DNA from: Crenobacter caeni
GTDB lineage: Bacteria; Pseudomonadota; Gammaproteobacteria; Burkholderiales; Chromobacteriaceae
NCBI RefSeq assembly: GCF_010435965.1
Contig: NZ_JAAGAA010000002.1
Span: 1 to 64,000 of the forward strand
Reading direction: 5' to 3'
DNA length: 64,000 nt
The notes below the pieces were generated by a model that made no database searches, was not told the DNA's origin, and saw only the letters and a program-made list of their open reading frames with translations. Of this stretch, positions 62,098 to 64,000 are shown in pieces. Made by a program: the position numbers and the translations under genes. Numbering within the stretch: position 1 is the first letter of the stretch; the number at the start of each line of letters is the position of its first letter.

Positions 62098-62965
62098 CCT
62101 GATCGACCTGTTCGTCGACCACCTGCTGCTTGCCGACGGGCTGTCGCGCAACACGCTTGACGCGTACCGGCGCGACCTCGCCAAGCTCGCCTCCCGTCTG
62201 GCCGGGGAGGGGGGGGCATTGGCGACGGCCACCTCCGAAGACCTGGCCGCCGTCCTGCAACCGCAGGACGGTGAAAAACCGGCCACCCGCGCGCGGCTGA
62301 TTGCCGCCTGCCGCCGTTTCTACCTGTTCCTGTTCGATAGCGGGCAGCGTGCCGACGACCCGGCGCAGCGCCTGAAAGGGCCATTGCCCAGGCGCACGCT
62401 GCCGCGCACGCTCAGCGAGGCGGACGTCGACGCGCTGCTCTCGGCGCCCGATACGGCGACGCCGCTGGGGCTACGCGACCGGGCGATGTTCGAATTGATG
62501 TACGCGACCGGCCTGCGCGTATCCGAACTGGTCGGCCTGCAGTTGTCGGAACTCGATCTCGCCGCCGGCGTGGTGTCGACCATAGGCAAGGGCAACAAGC
62601 AGCGGCTGGTGCCGATGGGCGAGCCCGCCCAGCAGTGGCTGGGGCTATACCTGGCCGACGCGCGGGTGCAGCTATTGTCAGGGCGCGCCTGCGAAGAAGT
62701 GTTCGTGACGGTACGCCGCGCCGGGATGACGCGGCAGATGGCGTGGCATTTGATCAAGCGCTATACGGGCATGCTGGGCATCGCGGGGGTCAGCCCGCAC
62801 ACGCTACGCCACGCGTTCGCGACCCACCTCGTCAACCACGGCGCCGACCTGCGCGTGGTCCAGCTATTGCTCGGCCACGCCGACATCTCGACCACGCAGA
62901 TCTACACGCATGTCGCGCGCGAACGCCTGCGCGCCTTGCATGCGCGCCATCACCCGCGCGGCTGA
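62078..62965 (+). CDS. xerD: Site-specific tyrosine recombinase XerD
   Basis: Resolves chromosome dimers at dif with XerC. The 295-residue protein has a SAM-like N-terminal domain (LFVDHLLLADGLSRNTLDAY) and a catalytic domain with the first arginine in ATGLRVSELVGL, HTLRHAFATH and LGHADISTTQIYTHV ending in the tyrosine nucleophile. It starts inside ogt and overlaps the convergent transporter gene by 16 bases. An 8-base G run lies near residue 44. Confidence 0.96.
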   Translation: MNNEDLDLIDLFVDHLLLADGLSRNTLDAYRRDLAKLASRLAGEGGALATATSEDLAAVLQPQDGEKPATRARLIAACRRFYLFLFDSGQRADDPAQRLKGPLPRRTLPRTLSEADVDALLSAPDTATPLGLRDRAMFELMYATGLRVSELVGLQLSELDLAAGVVSTIGKGNKQRLVPMGEPAQQWLGLYLADARVQLLSGRACEEVFVTVRRAGMTRQMAWHLIKRYTGMLGIAGVSPHTLRHAFATHLVNHGADLRVVQLLLGHADISTTQIYTHVARERLRALHARHHPRG

Positions 62966-63873
62966 TCGTGGCTGGCGCCACCGGCCCAGTAGAGTCCGGC
63001 GAGCACTGCGCTGGCGCCGGCCAGCTGCAGCGCGCCCAGCGCCTCGCCGAACATCAGCCAGGCGAGCGCGGCCGAAATCACCGGCTGCAACAGCAGCAAC
63101 AGCGAGGCCGAAGACGCCGGCAAGGCGGCGAAGCCCTTGCCGACCAGGCCCTGGCCTGCGCAGTGCACGCACAGCGCCATCATCAGCAGGATGCCCCACG
63201 CCATCCAGCCTTGCGGCCACCAGTGTTCGCCCGAGATCAGCATCAAGGGCGCCAGCGTCAGCGTCGCGGCGAGGCTGCTCTCCAGCATCACCGTCTCGAA
63301 GCGGCCGCCGGCCATCGCCGGCTTGAGCGCGAGAAAATACGCGGCGTAGAACACGGCGCCCGCCAGCGCGATCAAATGCCCTTCGAGCACCGCGCCGGAG
63401 CTGGCGCCGCCGGTTTCTCCCAGCGCGAGCAAGGACGCGCCGCCAACGGCGAGCAGCATGCCGGCGCCAAGCCGGGCGCCCGGGCGTTCGCCGAAGGCGA
63501 GCCAGGCAAACAGGGCGATGAAGACCGGCGCGAGGTTGTCGATCAGCGTGGCGTTGGCGACGCTGATCATGGTCAGCGACAAATTCCACAGCGCCAGGTT
63601 GAGGCCGAGGCAGGCGCCGGCCACCCACGCCCATACCCGGTGGTGCCGGACGGCGTCAGGCGCGCGGACGGGCGCCCCGGCGAGGCGGCCGTACATCAGC
63701 AACAAGAGGACGGGCTGGGCGAGCAGCAGGCGGTAGAAGGCCGAGGCGATCGGCCCGACGTGCGACAGGCGCACCAGAAGCGGCGAGGCGGCAAGGCAGC
63801 AGACGCCAAGCGTCAGTTGCACGAGCGCGCGCCGCTGCGCCGGATGCGGCGCAAAGGCGGTCAACGTGGACAC
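62950..63873 (-). CDS. EamA/DMT family transporter
   Basis: A 307-residue membrane protein with ten predicted segments in two EamA repeats. Family features are ASPLLVRLSHVGPIASAFYR near the start and ISAALAWLMFGEALGALQL near the end. Such proteins export metabolites or amino acids; the substrate is unknown. GTG start with GGAACC upstream. Its 3' end overlaps xerD. Confidence 0.9.
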   Translation of the reverse strand: MSTLTAFAPHPAQRRALVQLTLGVCCLAASPLLVRLSHVGPIASAFYRLLLAQPVLLLLMYGRLAGAPVRAPDAVRHHRVWAWVAGACLGLNLALWNLSLTMISVANATLIDNLAPVFIALFAWLAFGERPGARLGAGMLLAVGGASLLALGETGGASSGAVLEGHLIALAGAVFYAAYFLALKPAMAGGRFETVMLESSLAATLTLAPLMLISGEHWWPQGWMAWGILLMMALCVHCAGQGLVGKGFAALPASSASLLLLLQPVISAALAWLMFGEALGALQLAGASAVLAGLYWAGGASHDQPRG

Positions 63874-63943
63874 GGAGCGGTTCCAAAAACCGCAGCTTAA
63901 AATAGGTGTGCTTGCTAGCTATTGACGCAACGCAAGCGGTCCA

Positions 63944-64000
63944 TCAGGCCGGCCGGGTTTCGGCGAATGCCGGCCTTGCCGCGAGCTTGTCCGCGTGCTG
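63944..64000 (-). CDS. C-terminal end of a protein, possibly GST-like (partial)
   Basis: On the minus strand the last 19 codons read QHADKLAARPAFAETRPA and a stop. The ending LAARPAFAETRP resembles the C-terminus of many glutathione S-transferases. The gene continues past the window. The frame is open through the edge, but the fragment is short. Confidence 0.5.
   Translation of the reverse strand, partial: QHADKLAARPAFAETRPA

Noticed and set aside
62078-62965. Tyrosine recombinase as an integrase of a genomic island.
   Set aside because: Sequence, length and position match chromosomal XerD, and no attachment repeats or cargo genes lie around it.

Overview
The window reads as chromosomal DNA of a GC-rich betaproteobacterium, most likely of the Neisseriales (Chromobacteriaceae-like). 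Indications are the 5S and 23S rRNA sequence, the surE-pcm-nlpD run, the giant NAD-dependent glutamate dehydrogenase, a RelA without an HD active site, and the general gene set. The genus is inferred, not proven. Coding density is high on both strands. I see no insertion sequence, prophage, CRISPR array or plasmid gene.

Layout. Bases 1-463 hold the end of an rRNA operon (23S tail, 5S, terminators). Bases 475-11943 hold a nitrogen block: a GlxA-type AraC regulator, an amino-acid binding protein, NAD-glutamate dehydrogenase, and a four-gene polyamine/amino-acid ABC importer. Bases 11991-14652 hold a tiny lipoprotein, dut, coaBC and radC. Bases 14973-19675 are a ribose operon, rbsK-D-A-C-B. Bases 19801-26066 hold a small Rossmann protein, a secreted protein, ydhR, a chemoreceptor, an exonuclease/DUF294 pair and a YafJ-like amidotransferase. 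A 45-base relic of the exonuclease gene tail lies at 20623-20667.

Bases 26151-38938 hold an HslV-like Ntn hydrolase, hslO (Hsp33), a SnoaL-AraC fusion regulator, an amine oxidase, a TetR regulator, an amidohydrolase lipoprotein, two tandem PotF-like binding proteins, a DsrE protein, a DUF1415 protein, kup and a GST. Bases 38940-45792 hold benE, relA, mutY, an rlmL-like methyltransferase and marC. Bases 46069-48855 encode one large ACP-FAAL-acyltransferase protein, the most unusual gene here. Two identical tRNA-Phe genes follow, then hpd and phhA with a divergent Lrp-type regulator, a histone-deacetylase-family protein, nlpD-pcm-surE, nadA, a Pat-type lysine acetyltransferase, the rpsP-rimM-trmD-rplS operon, ogt, xerD, an EamA exporter and the tail of one more gene.

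How the genes fit together. A recurring theme is uptake and breakdown of amino acids and polyamines. It is seen in the ABC importer, orphan PotF proteins, a PuuB-like oxidase, a deacetylase-family protein of the acetylpolyamine amidohydrolase type, NAD-GDH, and phenylalanine/tyrosine catabolism by PhhA and Hpd. The rest is housekeeping: translation, nucleotide pool, CoA and NAD synthesis, DNA repair and stringent response. All functional statements come from reading translated motifs and context; no database search was run.
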